The position numbers were made by a program, and so were the translations under genes. The notes beneath the pieces were generated by a model that saw only the letters and a list, made by a program, of their open reading frames with translations, was not told the DNA's origin and did no database searches. A DNA stretch of 64,000 bases from Anaerolineae bacterium (GTDB lineage: Bacteria; Chloroflexota; Anaerolineae; 4572-78; J111). Where the stretch lies: the NCBI GenBank assembly GCA_023382535.1, contig JAHDWA010000026.1, positions 1-64,000 of the forward strand, in the 5' to 3' direction. Positions 36,673 through 47,204 of the stretch are shown one piece after another. How positions within the stretch are numbered: position 1 is the stretch's first letter; every line of letters starts with the position of its first letter.

Positions 36673-39600
36673 ATGGGTGATTTGTTTGGAGTCTCCCGTA
36701 CAATTGATCACGCTGTATATACCATCCTCAATTCTATCGCCATGATTTTGTGGCGGATTGATGTGGCTCTTATTCAATTTTCGATGTTCAGTTATGCGAC
36801 CGGAGACTGGTTAATGGGCCGGAGCGGTGGTGATGGTATGTGGGCCGTGATGGACAAGATGATTGGGGCCAATGGTATTTTTGGTGTATCCACCTGGAGC
36901 GCCTTTCTGGCCCTGGCCCTGACCATTTACGGGTTTTCCCTTCTCATTCGCCCGTTTTGGCGGGTTCAAGCGGTCGATATTGGACGCTTGTTCATTTTTG
37001 CAGTCCTGTCTTACAGCCTTATTACCGAAGGCAGTTCCTTAATGCGCTCCATCGAAGACTGGCGGGGTGAAGCAGGCGGCTATATGTATGAGATTGTCGC
37101 CGATAGTGGTGGGAGCGTAGATTTGGGTATTCCAGGCGCATCTAACTCGAATGAACGGGTTAATAATCCTCAAGATTTGGACAGTCGGGCTCCGATACGA
37201 GGCTGGGAAGCAGTAGCGACCTCATATTTTCTGGTTAGTAGCGCTGATGAGCTCCATGACGGAGTTCCGCCCGAAGAATTTCGTCAGGAATATTGTCTCT
37301 ATGATCCCTCAGAAAAGATTGAAGATCAGGCTGACGAGAACGGCGAGGGATGTAGCCCTAAAAAGGCCTGGGATGAGTGGGATTTGGTGAGCACCGGCGC
37401 CATTACTGAGGTCTGGGGTATTCCCCTGCCCATTGATGTCGGGGTTAGTGTGCCTATTATTCAGGACCATCCAGAGAATCGGGAACTGGGTATTCGGCAA
37501 GCGCAGGCTGGTGTGGCTCGTTTAGCCCTGGGTCCTCTTGTTGCTCTGTTACCACTTCTTGAGGCCAACATCCAATTGATGCTGGCTCTCGCGGCTGCTT
37601 TCATCTATCTGAGTTTACCATTGACCATGCTGTTTAGCTTCTTTCGCTACACCGAACCGCTGGTTAATCGTCTGATCATGCAATTCATCAACATCATTTT
37701 GCGGACGTTTATTCTGAACGGTGTATTCGCGCTGTTATTGATGTTACTTATCAACGTATCAATTAATGGCAGTATGATGACTTATTTGGGTCTGGTCGGG
37801 GTTGGAATTATCGGCGGTTTTTTCCTGAGCAAAATGGCGGCCAGCACAATGACTGAAACCATTTCGACCTCTTTAGGAGGGTTGACAACTCTCTGGGTCG
37901 GAGCGGCCACAAGTACTTTGGGCGAAGGAGCCCGTCAACCGGCGCTGGCGACCGCAGGCGCCCTCAAATGGGGCGCCGCCGGGGCGATGGTTGGTTTGGC
38001 CGGGCGAGGGATGTTCGATATGTGGGAGGGGGCGCGTCAAGTGGCCCGATCCGGCTCACAAGACTTAAATACGGCATCCCCTGAGACAATGCAGACTGTT
38101 GATAACCAGCTTAATAAGGCAGTTGGGGGGTTACCCACACCCATCGCCAAGATGGCTCAATCTGAGGTAAATGAATGGACTGCGCAACCCACGAATATGC
38201 GAGGCGCCATCCGAAGCGCTGCTTCTGCTAACCAATCAGACGACAATTCCTGGATGGACCTGGGTAGTGCTGCTGTGGGCGCAGTCGGTGGTTACTTACT
38301 TGGTTCCTACCGTGATAACACTGATCGCAACGACCAACTGACATCTTCTCAGACCTCACAGCCTGCAAGTGGCTGGGGTGGCTATCAAGGAGGACTTACC
38401 GGAACTTATATGGGGGATGGACGCAGTGTTGAAACCTGGGCCAATCAAGTTTACCAGGCGCGCGAGCGTGGTCAGGGGGAGCGTCAGGTGCTCGATGCTG
38501 GTCAGTCGATTCTGGGCGAAAACTTGGGACGACAAGCCTATCAGACCATGGTACGTCACCGACAAGAAGAAACGATGGCTGTTTTACAGACCACTCGGCA
38601 GGCCGCAGCCGACGTGGGTGGCATTAGCCAATTGATCCAATCTGATGGCACGTTGACCAGCGAAGGCGTTCAACTGGTCCGCGGCCGCCTGGATGGGGAA
38701 GTTGCCGAGACCTTTAGCGGACGACAGGGTGAACGGGATCTGGAGACATTAATCGCAGCTGGCTTACAGCCCCAGAAACGAGCTGAACCTGGCCAATTTC
38801 GTGAAGTCGCTTCTCGGGCCAGTAAATGGCAAGGAGACGAAGCGGCGGGACGGATGGTCCCCCGTTCCCTGGGACTCGATCCAGTGGCCTCCGGATCTAA
38901 TTTTGCGTCCCTGAATCGCTTTACTCGCTTAAGTAACCAGGCGGGACTTGACGAGGAACAAAGAAAGCAGCTTCTTGAAGCAGTTCGGCAAGAGGGGGAA
39001 ATTTCCTCTGAACTACGCCGCGAAATCGAAGCTTCCCTGCGACGACAACAAGAGCGGGGTCTAGCGGCCACCATGAAAGTTGACGACCTAATTGACAGCG
39101 CCCGATCCATGCCAGATACCCTGGAAGGGCCGATGTTAGTACGCCACTCCAAAGCAAAACTGGACAAAGAAGACCAAGATAGGGCTAGCATCGGGTTGGC
39201 TAAAGGGGCTATTGGTGATCAACCGGATCTACCCAACCGGTTGACAGGTCTTGAAGCAGAAACAAAACAGGCCACCTCCGAAATCGGGAGGGAAGCAAGA
39301 GCTCAAAAGCTCGGCAAAGCTTTAGTAGGAGACAGAATGGGTGAAGTCCGCAAATCTCCTGGGGATAAGGAAGAGACCAAGCGAGCTGGTCAAGTAGTAG
39401 CGGGTAGTCAACCTGTTCAAGGATTTCGCCAAATAGGCCAGGAAAGACCTGAAGAGCCGAAACTTGATACCGATAGAATGGTGGGAGGCGCTAGCGGGCT
39501 GGTCAAAGGCGTGACCTCGCCCTTCCTCGCCGATGAAGAGACTAAAGAAAAAGGCTTCGCCGCCAGGCAGCAGCGAGAGCAACGAAAAGATGCACTGCCA

Positions 39601-39735
39601 TCCCTGAAACAATTGGACGAGGATGAAAGCTTGATTTCCAGCGGAGCTACCGGATTCACCTCCACCAGGAAGGTTGATCCTGCTAAAACAGGTAGTCCGC
39701 CCCTGTCTCGCTCAAAAAAAGGTAGTAGCTCGTGA
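36673..39735 (+). CDS. VirB6/TrbL-like polytopic conjugation protein
   Basis: 1020 residues. The N-terminal ~420 residues have several membrane segments (ALALTIYGFSLLI, LFIFAVLSYSLI, LMLALAAAFIYLSLPLTMLF, TFILNGVFALLLMLLI, LVGVGIIGGFFLS), the architecture of VirB6/TrbL inner-membrane channel proteins. A long extracellular loop lies between the second and third. The remaining ~600 residues are hydrophilic, Gln/Arg/Glu-rich and probably cytoplasmic. First gene of the conjugation-like operon; its TGA overlaps the GTG start of the next gene. The family assignment is by topology and context. Confidence 0.6.
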   Translation: MGDLFGVSRTIDHAVYTILNSIAMILWRIDVALIQFSMFSYATGDWLMGRSGGDGMWAVMDKMIGANGIFGVSTWSAFLALALTIYGFSLLIRPFWRVQAVDIGRLFIFAVLSYSLITEGSSLMRSIEDWRGEAGGYMYEIVADSGGSVDLGIPGASNSNERVNNPQDLDSRAPIRGWEAVATSYFLVSSADELHDGVPPEEFRQEYCLYDPSEKIEDQADENGEGCSPKKAWDEWDLVSTGAITEVWGIPLPIDVGVSVPIIQDHPENRELGIRQAQAGVARLALGPLVALLPLLEANIQLMLALAAAFIYLSLPLTMLFSFFRYTEPLVNRLIMQFINIILRTFILNGVFALLLMLLINVSINGSMMTYLGLVGVGIIGGFFLSKMAASTMTETISTSLGGLTTLWVGAATSTLGEGARQPALATAGALKWGAAGAMVGLAGRGMFDMWEGARQVARSGSQDLNTASPETMQTVDNQLNKAVGGLPTPIAKMAQSEVNEWTAQPTNMRGAIRSAASANQSDDNSWMDLGSAAVGAVGGYLLGSYRDNTDRNDQLTSSQTSQPASGWGGYQGGLTGTYMGDGRSVETWANQVYQARERGQGERQVLDAGQSILGENLGRQAYQTMVRHRQEETMAVLQTTRQAAADVGGISQLIQSDGTLTSEGVQLVRGRLDGEVAETFSGRQGERDLETLIAAGLQPQKRAEPGQFREVASRASKWQGDEAAGRMVPRSLGLDPVASGSNFASLNRFTRLSNQAGLDEEQRKQLLEAVRQEGEISSELRREIEASLRRQQERGLAATMKVDDLIDSARSMPDTLEGPMLVRHSKAKLDKEDQDRASIGLAKGAIGDQPDLPNRLTGLEAETKQATSEIGREARAQKLGKALVGDRMGEVRKSPGDKEETKRAGQVVAGSQPVQGFRQIGQERPEEPKLDTDRMVGGASGLVKGVTSPFLADEETKEKGFAARQQREQRKDALPSLKQLDEDESLISSGATGFTSTRKVDPAKTGSPPLSRSKKGSSS

Positions 39736-41414
39736 ATAAATTACTACTTCGACTAATCATTGTACTGATTATACTGATGGCCACGCCCACCGCGGTATTG
39801 GCGCAAGATCCTGAAGGAACTGTTGCGCCCAGCATCGAGCATCAAGGAGAAGAGCCAACAGCTACGCCAGTCCCACCTACGGCCACGCCGACGAACACGC
39901 CAGTACCACCTACAGCTACACCGGTTCCGCCCACGGCCACACCTACGAATACGCCGATTCCACCGACAGGAACTCCAACACCCACGCCGACTGTCACTCC
40001 GATTTGGCCGACGGATACACCTACCCGCTTTCCAACACCTACTGTAACCTCAACGTCGGTTCCCTCTTGTAAAGACGGCAAAGAACCAAACGATCAACCT
40101 GGAGGTGGGCTGGCTTTAACGATGAATCAGCCTATTACCAATCTAACGCTTTATCCGTTTGGGGATGTTGATTTTTTTATGATGTGGGGTAAGCCAGGTA
40201 GGCATTATCAAATTACGACGACGACCAGTCAAGGAGTAGATACTCGGGTGCGAGTATATGATCCAACCGGCCAATTGATTGCGGAAAATGACGATTACCA
40301 GGCCGGTAATCCGGCCAGTCAAGCCTCTTTTCAGGCCCCCCTGGAAGGTTGGTTTATCGTGTCGGTCGATTCGCGCGTCCCGGTCGATTGGGAATGCCGC
40401 CAGTACGGCATAACAGCGGTGGATATTTCTGCGCCCACAGCAACACCGACCCGGACGGCGGGACCGCCGCCCACCGCAACACCGCCGGCTACAGCTATCC
40501 CGTCCGAGAAAATGTATGATGATTACGAACCCAACTACGACTTTTCTACAGCCGCTAATATTGGGGTAGGGCAAACCCTCAATCTCAACTTTAACTCCTG
40601 GCCAGCCGGCGGCAATGAGGTCGATAACGACTTTTTCAGGCTTTATGTCAAAGTAGGCGAGCAACTCCAGATTGAAACGGGTGAGTTGGCTCAGGGGTTA
40701 GACACCAACTTGATTTTATTCCGCGAGGATGGAGAGATCATTAAAGGCAATGATGATTGTAAGGAGGGGCAACGCCATAGCTGTGTAGACTGGGCGCCTG
40801 ATTATAATGGCGTCGCCTACGTTGTGACCGGCCCGGTTGGAACCATTCCAGAAAGTGTTGCTGCCGGAGCGCGCGCCTACAGTCTGGTGGTTAAAGACAC
40901 GGCAGGACAACCGGCCACGCCAGGGATCGCTGGGGCCGGGTTACTGACACCTACCCCTTTCGGCACCCCTCAATTAGGACTACCCTGGGCTGTTACCCCA
41001 TTGCCAGCTACGCCAGCTTACCTGGTTCCAACGCCTGTTCTGCCACTTGGTACGCCTACCCCAGCGGTGGTAGTTCGTTCTATCGCGCCGGCGGGTTTGC
41101 CTACGCCGACGCTGCCACCCCTGAAAATGGTGACCATTGGAGTGACCATCTATTACGACGAGAACAACAACCGGGCGCCAGACGCCAGTGAAGGTATTTC
41201 CGGAGTCAGTATACGAGTTCTGGATAGTACCAATAATGGTGTTTTAGGGCAAACCTTTACCAGCAGCCAGGGATACGCCACCATGACAATTACTTCTATT
41301 GGGAAAGTGCGATTAAGTATCCCCTACCTGGGATACAACGAGGCCATCAACCCGCCCGGCAAAGAAGTGTTCATTCGGTTGACCCCCTTACGCCTACCCA
41401 GTTTGATCCCTTGA
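39732..41414 (+). CDS. Secreted Pro/Thr-rich protein with two PPC domains and a SdrD-B-like domain
   Basis: 560 residues starting at GTG, coupled to the VirB6-like gene. The signal peptide (LLLRLIIVLIILMATPTAVLAQ) is followed by a P/T tract made of PPTATPTNTP-type repeats (residues ~38-105). Two bacterial pre-peptidase C-terminal (PPC)-like beta domains follow (GDVDFFMMWG... and NEVDNDFFRLY...), then a cell-wall linker and a C-terminal SdrD-B-like Ig domain (YYDENNNRAPDASEGISGV). Probably surface-exposed and involved in mating contact or wall binding. Confidence 0.7.
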   Translation: MNKLLLRLIIVLIILMATPTAVLAQDPEGTVAPSIEHQGEEPTATPVPPTATPTNTPVPPTATPVPPTATPTNTPIPPTGTPTPTPTVTPIWPTDTPTRFPTPTVTSTSVPSCKDGKEPNDQPGGGLALTMNQPITNLTLYPFGDVDFFMMWGKPGRHYQITTTTSQGVDTRVRVYDPTGQLIAENDDYQAGNPASQASFQAPLEGWFIVSVDSRVPVDWECRQYGITAVDISAPTATPTRTAGPPPTATPPATAIPSEKMYDDYEPNYDFSTAANIGVGQTLNLNFNSWPAGGNEVDNDFFRLYVKVGEQLQIETGELAQGLDTNLILFREDGEIIKGNDDCKEGQRHSCVDWAPDYNGVAYVVTGPVGTIPESVAAGARAYSLVVKDTAGQPATPGIAGAGLLTPTPFGTPQLGLPWAVTPLPATPAYLVPTPVLPLGTPTPAVVVRSIAPAGLPTPTLPPLKMVTIGVTIYYDENNNRAPDASEGISGVSIRVLDSTNNGVLGQTFTSSQGYATMTITSIGKVRLSIPYLGYNEAINPPGKEVFIRLTPLRLPSLIP

Positions 41415-41423
41415 AGCAGGCAG

Positions 41424-43055
41424 ATGCGTGGTGATATGCAAGACGTAATATTGTCGGCGGCTGAGCTAAAATTATTCGAAAGCTTCTATCAGCGTCGTTT
41501 AGCTGAATCTGGAGGGGCTAGAGACGATAGTGATGAATTAGAAATTGCCCGTGACATCCTGTTGGCGGTTATAAATGATGGGCTGACTCCTACAGCTGAG
41601 GGAGGGGAGTCTTACATTCGCCGAGGAGCGATGGACTGGTCGGATCCAACCGCGATTGCAGCAACGCAGGCCACTTCCTCCTCTTCTTTACCCAACGGAA
41701 GTGGGGCCAAACCACGTTCTATGGCGATGGCTGGTGGGAGCCGGACGAGTGGTAAAGAATTGATTCAAGGAATCTTGATGCTGGTTGCCGGCCTGGCGGC
41801 GGCTATCTGGTTCTTCTGGCCCTGGGGCGGCGCCGGTAAAAATATTGAAAAAACCCCTGTAGCAGAGGGGACAATCGAGGCCAGTGCTGAGGCAACCGTT
41901 ACCCCTATTCCTACCTTGGAGTCAGAATTACTATCTGACATTGTTGATGCCGGCGTCAAAACCTCCCTGGTCGTCCCACGCACACTGGAAGTCAAGGGAG
42001 TCAGTTTTGTGGTGCAGCCCGTACAAATTAAGGCAGGAGATTGGCCGATGCCTGATGATGAACGGGCGGTAAGCTGGGTTTATGGCACGGTGATTAATTA
42101 CGCGCTCGGAATGGAATCCACAGCCGATAACAAGACCTTACTCAGTTCATTAGGGCCTGGCGACACGCTTATCTTGCGTATGAGCACCGGACCGGTTTAT
42201 CGCTTTGCCTTTGCCGATGTCGTGCGGGTATCACCCCAATCTTCTGAAATCTTCCGGCAGAACCGTCCTGGTATGACGATAGCTTTATTGGGCGACGAAG
42301 AAGCCTCTACCCGGATTGTAGTTCGAGCGCTTTATCTACCTGAGTCGGATTTGGGGATGGATCTTATGGCCCCGACCAAAACGGTAGCGATGGGTGAAAC
42401 CGCTGTTCTGGCCGATACATTTCGGTTGACTCCTATTAGCAGTGAGTTGGTAGAATTGCCGGGTATGGCAATGCCTGGATATGTCTATGTAGCCATGAAT
42501 TACATGGTTGAAAACAAGAGCGGGCTACCTATGATGACGGGGGCATTTATTCATCATATTAAAGGGGCGAGTATGACTTATGCGGCAGTGCCGGTGCCTC
42601 CCCAGGCCAGCAGCAAATTATCCTATCCGTCTCTACCCGAGTCTCTTCAATCCAATCAGGCATTAACCACCACGACGATTTATGCTATTCCCGAAGCGGG
42701 ATTGAGCGAGAGTATGATCTGGAGTTTTGCTCCCGATCCTGTCAGTGGGGAGGAGGTAGAGGTAACTTTGCCGTCCCTTAATACCCAAGCAGCCATGGTA
42801 ACGGTCCAACGCGCTAATTATCAAGATGGCACCTTGGAACTGGCTTTTTCTGTCCAGAGCTCAAACCAAGACATCGAAATTACACTCAACGATATCAAAA
42901 TCGAGGGAGGCGTCCTTAGCCCTATTGGAAATTTTTTCCCATGGCAGTTGCCGGCAGGTACATCTCGAGAGTTTACCTTGTTGGTATCGCCTAATAACAG
43001 GAGTGGGCAGCTCGTGGTCTCTTTTTTGAAACAGGCCTTTGAGGTGACTTATTAA
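41424..43055 (+). CDS. Single-pass membrane protein of the conjugation operon
   Basis: 543 residues. A cytoplasmic ~110-residue head (acidic, helical) is followed by one membrane segment (LIQGILMLVAGLAAAIWFFWPW, ~112-134) and a large extracytoplasmic beta-rich region with two similar Ig-like halves (YVYVAMNYMVENKSG...; ...ANYQDGTLELAFSVQ). This N-in/C-out layout resembles VirB8/TcpC-like assembly factors, but no family motif is clear. An alternative ATG lies 4 codons in. It is 9 nt after the previous gene. Confidence 0.55.
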   Translation: MRGDMQDVILSAAELKLFESFYQRRLAESGGARDDSDELEIARDILLAVINDGLTPTAEGGESYIRRGAMDWSDPTAIAATQATSSSSLPNGSGAKPRSMAMAGGSRTSGKELIQGILMLVAGLAAAIWFFWPWGGAGKNIEKTPVAEGTIEASAEATVTPIPTLESELLSDIVDAGVKTSLVVPRTLEVKGVSFVVQPVQIKAGDWPMPDDERAVSWVYGTVINYALGMESTADNKTLLSSLGPGDTLILRMSTGPVYRFAFADVVRVSPQSSEIFRQNRPGMTIALLGDEEASTRIVVRALYLPESDLGMDLMAPTKTVAMGETAVLADTFRLTPISSELVELPGMAMPGYVYVAMNYMVENKSGLPMMTGAFIHHIKGASMTYAAVPVPPQASSKLSYPSLPESLQSNQALTTTTIYAIPEAGLSESMIWSFAPDPVSGEEVEVTLPSLNTQAAMVTVQRANYQDGTLELAFSVQSSNQDIEITLNDIKIEGGVLSPIGNFFPWQLPAGTSREFTLLVSPNNRSGQLVVSFLKQAFEVTY

Positions 43056-43134
43056 ACAAGCAAGCAGAACCTCTATGCAGTAGAATTTAGAAAGGTGCCT
43101 ATGACATAGATCAAGCAAATTTCAAGTTCAATAG

Positions 43135-43219
43135 CTACCGGCGCTGGGCGGCCTGCAGCCGGTAGTCAAATGGCCGTAATTCTTTCACCTGTCGGGTGAA
43201 AGAATTACGGCCTTTTTTT
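43135..43219 (+). promoter_or_regulatory. Hairpin plus intrinsic terminator leader before the VirB2 pilin gene
   Basis: Hairpin A has arms CTACCGGC/GCCGGTAG (43135-43165) and loop GCGGCCTGCA. It is followed by an 18-bp terminator stem (43172-43189 with 43195-43212) and a T-run. The pilin ATG lies 40 nt further. The same design with the same loop sequence recurs at 49741-49828. It may attenuate readthrough from the upstream operon into the pilin/ATPase genes. Confidence 0.75.
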
Positions 43220-43258
43220 ATCAAACCCATTTACATAGCAACTGGAGGATTACTACCA

Positions 43259-43624
43259 ATGGAAAACGAAAAGACGATTAATCAAAGAAGAATGCCCCCG
43301 ATGGTACATATGTTGACGCTGGTCATTACCTTCTTGATTCTATTTAGTGCGACTCATCCGGCCTTTGCTCAAGATGGAGTTGGCGCGGCTCTTGATAGCG
43401 TGGTCAAAGCGGTGACCGACGTCATCCAGAGCGTGGCGGTTGGGGCTGGTATCCTGGGGCTGTCGATCTGGGGGATTGCCAAGGTGGCCCGGCCCATGTT
43501 TCCACAGATCGCGGGCATAGCTCAGAACTATATTCCCGACTTGTTGATTGGTCTAGCCGTGATCTTTGTAGCCACTGAGGTCGTCGAAAGCCTGGCGAGC
43601 CAACTGGGTGGAGGTGGTGGATGA
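43259..43624 (+). CDS. virB2: VirB2/TrbC-like pilin
   Basis: 121 residues from the ATG at 43259, which has a proper SD (GGAGG); an in-frame ATG at 43196 lies inside the terminator and is rejected. The signal peptide ends near AFAQDGVGA. Two hydrophobic segments follow (VAVGAGILGLSIWGIA and LIGLAVIFVATEVV) with a short basic loop between, and a Gly-rich end. This is the usual VirB2 major pilin topology. The stop overlaps the start of the VirB4 gene. Confidence 0.8.
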   Translation: MENEKTINQRRMPPMVHMLTLVITFLILFSATHPAFAQDGVGAALDSVVKAVTDVIQSVAVGAGILGLSIWGIAKVARPMFPQIAGIAQNYIPDLLIGLAVIFVATEVVESLASQLGGGGG

Positions 43625-46137
43625 GTTACTCGCAGCTCATTCAATTCAAGCGATTAGAAGAGCGAGCCTTCATCTTCTTGAATGGCAAGCAGGTGATGTT
43701 CTCCACCTTCGGCTTTTTTGCAGGAATGAGCGTAGCGAATCGACTCGGCTTGGAAGGATGGTTCGTCTGGATTTCGGTTACTCTGTTCGCCCTGTTAGGC
43801 CTCGTCGTTGGGGCCCGGTATCATGGCCTGTATGGGTATCAATATGTGCGTCTACTCATCCGTACCCTGATGAGTCAAGACAATATCGCTCACCCCGAAA
43901 AATTGTATAACCGTCGCTTCAATGATGATATGTCCTATGTCCTCGGCGCACCGGATGGAGGGGCGCTGGTGCAGGTCATGCGCCAGCCTCCCTCCGCCCT
44001 GGTTGGTTCCAAGAAAACGGAAAATGAGGACGGTTCGAGCGTTTATCGTCTGCGTCCCATCGATTTGGCTCAACATCCTCCCCAAGCCATCGGCGTCTTG
44101 ATGCATCGCTGGGGTGGTTTCTGGGCCGGCGCTCGTCCACCCCTACGCCTGATCATCCATTCAAAACCATTTTTTGCTGACGAGGTCGTCGAAGAGGCGC
44201 GGGCCGCGAGCTTGGTCGCCCGTGAAAATTGGCGAGCTTATGCCCTGGCGACCTACAGTCGCTTTTTGGAGAAATTGACTCGAGAAGCAGCAATGTATCA
44301 GGCCCAACACGAGCTGGTCATTTGGGCTAACTCGGATACCGAAGCCCATGCTACGGTAAGCAGCCTGGCTAGTTTCATGGGAATATCAGCCAGCAGGGCA
44401 GAACTAACACCTTTGCTGGAATGTGAATACGAGATCAATTTTGATCATTTGCGTCCCCTTGATCCTCGTATGCCCCATATTATGCTCATGGTCAGTCACG
44501 AGTTTCTGGGCGAATGGAGTTGGGCTGACCCATTGGTCACCATTTTGCGTCAGGCCTTCCCAGTTTCGATTGCGATTGACATCGAGCGCAACTTGGCCGC
44601 CAATGATGCTCTTAAGGAACTGGTGAAGTACGAGAACGTCCTGATGGACGTGATTGCCAATAACAAGACTGGACGCGACCCCAAAGCCGAAGGCGCCTTA
44701 CAAGATGTGCGCCTGGCAATGGCCAAGGCTAATGCTGGTCAGAGTTTGCACTTTGGTACGGTGGTCGTAGCGGTTAGAGGGGCCACGTTAGCGGAAGCCA
44801 AGGCGAATGTGGCCAATATCAGAACCCTGACCGCTGCCCGAGTGGCCCTGGTGGCCTTATCAGGTGGGCAGGGTGAACTGCTCAGGTTTTTTACGACCAC
44901 CAAACGCAAGACGATCAAAATCCCGGAAATTTCTCACAACGTCACCAGCGACGGCATGGCGGTCGTTAGCGGACCACTCGGATTCCGGCGGCGGAGCGAC
45001 ACCACCGGCATCTTCTGGGGTATCGGTTCGTCAGGTGGACACGATACTTACCCTATTTGGTGGGAAGGATTTGGCAAAGACCTGCAAAAACCTGCCGCCT
45101 ACCACGGTCTGTTCCTGGGTAAATCTGGCTACGGTAAGACGGTTTCGCTGAACGCTCTCCTATACCGCGAAGCCTTACGAGGAACGCAGGTGGTCTTGAT
45201 GGAGCCCCAGGGACACTCTCGCCGTTTGGCCGAATTAGTCGGACGGGGTGGGGCAACTTATAACCCTCTCTCCTTGCGGACCATGCAGATCAATCCCCTT
45301 GATCCTATTTCCGACAACTTGAACGAACAGAAAGCCTACGAGCTTAGTCTTTACCGCCTGATGCTCAAACAAGTTGATCCGGAACGGCGGTTGACGATGC
45401 AGGAGGCTGGTCTGTTAGACGCTTCACTAGGTGCAGTCTATGATGGCATTAGTGATCCATTAAACACTCCGGCGATCCACGTGCCGCGCCTTGAGCAGCT
45501 TTGTCAGGAACTGCGCCGCCGGGGCGCCAAGCAATTAGCGATTGACCTTGAGTTAAACTACGTCACTGGCAGTATGGGCAACGTGTATAACCGACCAACC
45601 AATTTGGACGTAGCCCTGGAAGCCGATGTGGTAACCTACGACTTCAAAGACATCCCCAATGAAAGCCGGGCCCTGATTTACACGCTGGTATTGGGACGGG
45701 TTCAACGAATTGTACGATCATTGGGCCGGACGCGGCGACGCGTCGTGGCGATTGATGAGTTCGGTTGGATGGCTCAGGAGCCGATGTTAGCCGAAACCGT
45801 GGCGATGTGGATCAAGACCTTCCGTACCTTTGGTTGCGGTATCTGGATGGCCGAACAAGACCTGGTGCGTTTGACTGGCGGTATTGCCAGCGGTGACTTA
45901 TCCGGTCACTCCATCATCGGCAACAGTGTGTTTCAACTATTCTTTAACCACGAACCGGCGGCAGCCGAGATCGTAGCTCAAACCTTTCCGAATGTGGCCC
46001 CTTATCGAGACATGTTGGAAACGTTTCAACGACCCCAAGAAACTGGCGTGGCCGAGGCTGTGCTCCGTCTTCCTGATGGGGCTTATCACGCCTACATGCT
46101 GTTATCCGATGTGGAACGGTCTCTCATCGGGAGCTGA
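43621..46137 (+). CDS. virB4: VirB4/TraC-type conjugation ATPase with N-terminal VirB3-like membrane part
   Basis: 838 residues. The N-terminal ~90 carry two membrane segments (STFGFFAGMSVANRL and WFVWISVTLFALLGLVVGA), as in VirB3/PrgI proteins. The rest is a VirB4 ATPase with Walker A LGKSGYGKTVSL (~498), Walker B VVAIDEFGWM (~708) and the VirB4-type GIWMAEQDL segment. It energises pilus assembly or substrate transfer in type IV secretion. It starts inside the pilin stop and ends 3 nt before the next gene. Confidence 0.88.
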   Translation: MSYSQLIQFKRLEERAFIFLNGKQVMFSTFGFFAGMSVANRLGLEGWFVWISVTLFALLGLVVGARYHGLYGYQYVRLLIRTLMSQDNIAHPEKLYNRRFNDDMSYVLGAPDGGALVQVMRQPPSALVGSKKTENEDGSSVYRLRPIDLAQHPPQAIGVLMHRWGGFWAGARPPLRLIIHSKPFFADEVVEEARAASLVARENWRAYALATYSRFLEKLTREAAMYQAQHELVIWANSDTEAHATVSSLASFMGISASRAELTPLLECEYEINFDHLRPLDPRMPHIMLMVSHEFLGEWSWADPLVTILRQAFPVSIAIDIERNLAANDALKELVKYENVLMDVIANNKTGRDPKAEGALQDVRLAMAKANAGQSLHFGTVVVAVRGATLAEAKANVANIRTLTAARVALVALSGGQGELLRFFTTTKRKTIKIPEISHNVTSDGMAVVSGPLGFRRRSDTTGIFWGIGSSGGHDTYPIWWEGFGKDLQKPAAYHGLFLGKSGYGKTVSLNALLYREALRGTQVVLMEPQGHSRRLAELVGRGGATYNPLSLRTMQINPLDPISDNLNEQKAYELSLYRLMLKQVDPERRLTMQEAGLLDASLGAVYDGISDPLNTPAIHVPRLEQLCQELRRRGAKQLAIDLELNYVTGSMGNVYNRPTNLDVALEADVVTYDFKDIPNESRALIYTLVLGRVQRIVRSLGRTRRRVVAIDEFGWMAQEPMLAETVAMWIKTFRTFGCGIWMAEQDLVRLTGGIASGDLSGHSIIGNSVFQLFFNHEPAAAEIVAQTFPNVAPYRDMLETFQRPQETGVAEAVLRLPDGAYHAYMLLSDVERSLIGS

Positions 46138-46140
46138 AAC

Positions 46141-47193
46141 ATGAGTAAACTGTTAAGTCTTTTTAGTCGCAGCGGCAACAGCAATACAGATGCAATTCGT
46201 CAGTCTACGACCATGACGATGGCCTACTTGCTGGAGCAAAATCGGAAATTTGAATTTTTCATGCGTGAGAAGGTAGAGCGACTGGAGCAACTCGTTTCGT
46301 CCCAGCAACAAACCCGAGCTGATTTTGATGAAGCGTATGAAGATGATTTTATCGAAACAGAAATAGGTGACGAGGAAACAGACGATAGAAGCGATGAAAG
46401 CGATCTTTCCCCCCGAAAACCTATTACCGCATTGGTGGAAGACGAATTATTGACAGACCCAACCCCATCGGTTGAGTTGCCAGAACCTCTCACTAATCTC
46501 GAAATCACTTCCTCCTCAGCGATGGATGAGGAGGAAACGGAGGATGGTGAGGATGACCTGAGTATGTTCGGAATGTCGGCTGATAAAGCGACATCGCCTT
46601 CGGCAGCAGGTGAGGAAGATCTCAGTGATCCCCCCTCCTGGGAATTCTTTTTGGGTGAAAATCCGAATGAAAGCAGGGAAGGAGCGTCTGCTGGGGACCA
46701 TGAAGAAGACGGAGCAGTTCCTAACGAGCATCTTCAGGCCTTGACAGAACTGGGGAACGGCCCAAATCTCAGCTGGATGGTTGAAGGGATGGTCCACGCC
46801 CCGGTGATTGGCGATGTGGAAATGGCGGCGACTTATACCCCGGATATGGTTGAAGAAATAGGTGGGGCGATTGAATTGGGAATGGTTGGAGTTGAAGATC
46901 TTGAAGTAGTCGAAGAAGATGAGATGGAGAACGAAATAGTCGAGGCTACCGAAGCGCCGGGGGCAGAAGAGTTCGTACCCAATGTGGTCGAAGAAAATGA
47001 AACATCTGAGCAGGACGAGGGATCAGGCGATCAAAAAATCTTGGCCCCTGCCGCGCCTGTAAATAATAAACCTCCTGCAGTCGTGAGAAATCTTGAGGCT
47101 ACCCGGCCAATACGGCTAGGTATTCAGCCCGTGGATGATGACGAAGAAGAGGTTGAGGCGCTCATACCCGCCTGGCTTAAGGAAAAGCTATAA
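46141..47193 (+). CDS. Acidic hypothetical protein of the conjugation operon
   Basis: 350 residues, no family recognised. A basic/Ser-rich start, a short coiled coil (LLEQNRKFEFFMREKVERLEQL) and then a very acidic, low-complexity region to the C-terminus, ending in LIPAWLKEKL. Probably a flexible adaptor, possibly for one of the flanking ATPases (3 nt after virB4; 11 nt before the degenerate VirD4-like gene). Confidence 0.6.
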   Translation: MSKLLSLFSRSGNSNTDAIRQSTTMTMAYLLEQNRKFEFFMREKVERLEQLVSSQQQTRADFDEAYEDDFIETEIGDEETDDRSDESDLSPRKPITALVEDELLTDPTPSVELPEPLTNLEITSSSAMDEEETEDGEDDLSMFGMSADKATSPSAAGEEDLSDPPSWEFFLGENPNESREGASAGDHEEDGAVPNEHLQALTELGNGPNLSWMVEGMVHAPVIGDVEMAATYTPDMVEEIGGAIELGMVGVEDLEVVEEDEMENEIVEATEAPGAEEFVPNVVEENETSEQDEGSGDQKILAPAAPVNNKPPAVVRNLEATRPIRLGIQPVDDDEEEVEALIPAWLKEKL

Positions 47194-47204
47194 AACTGAA
47201 GGTC

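Noticed and set aside
39850..40040. Tandem PT-encoding repeat that could look like a CRISPR or VNTR
   Set aside because: It is in-frame low-complexity coding sequence (PPTATPTNTP-type) without spacer-like units.
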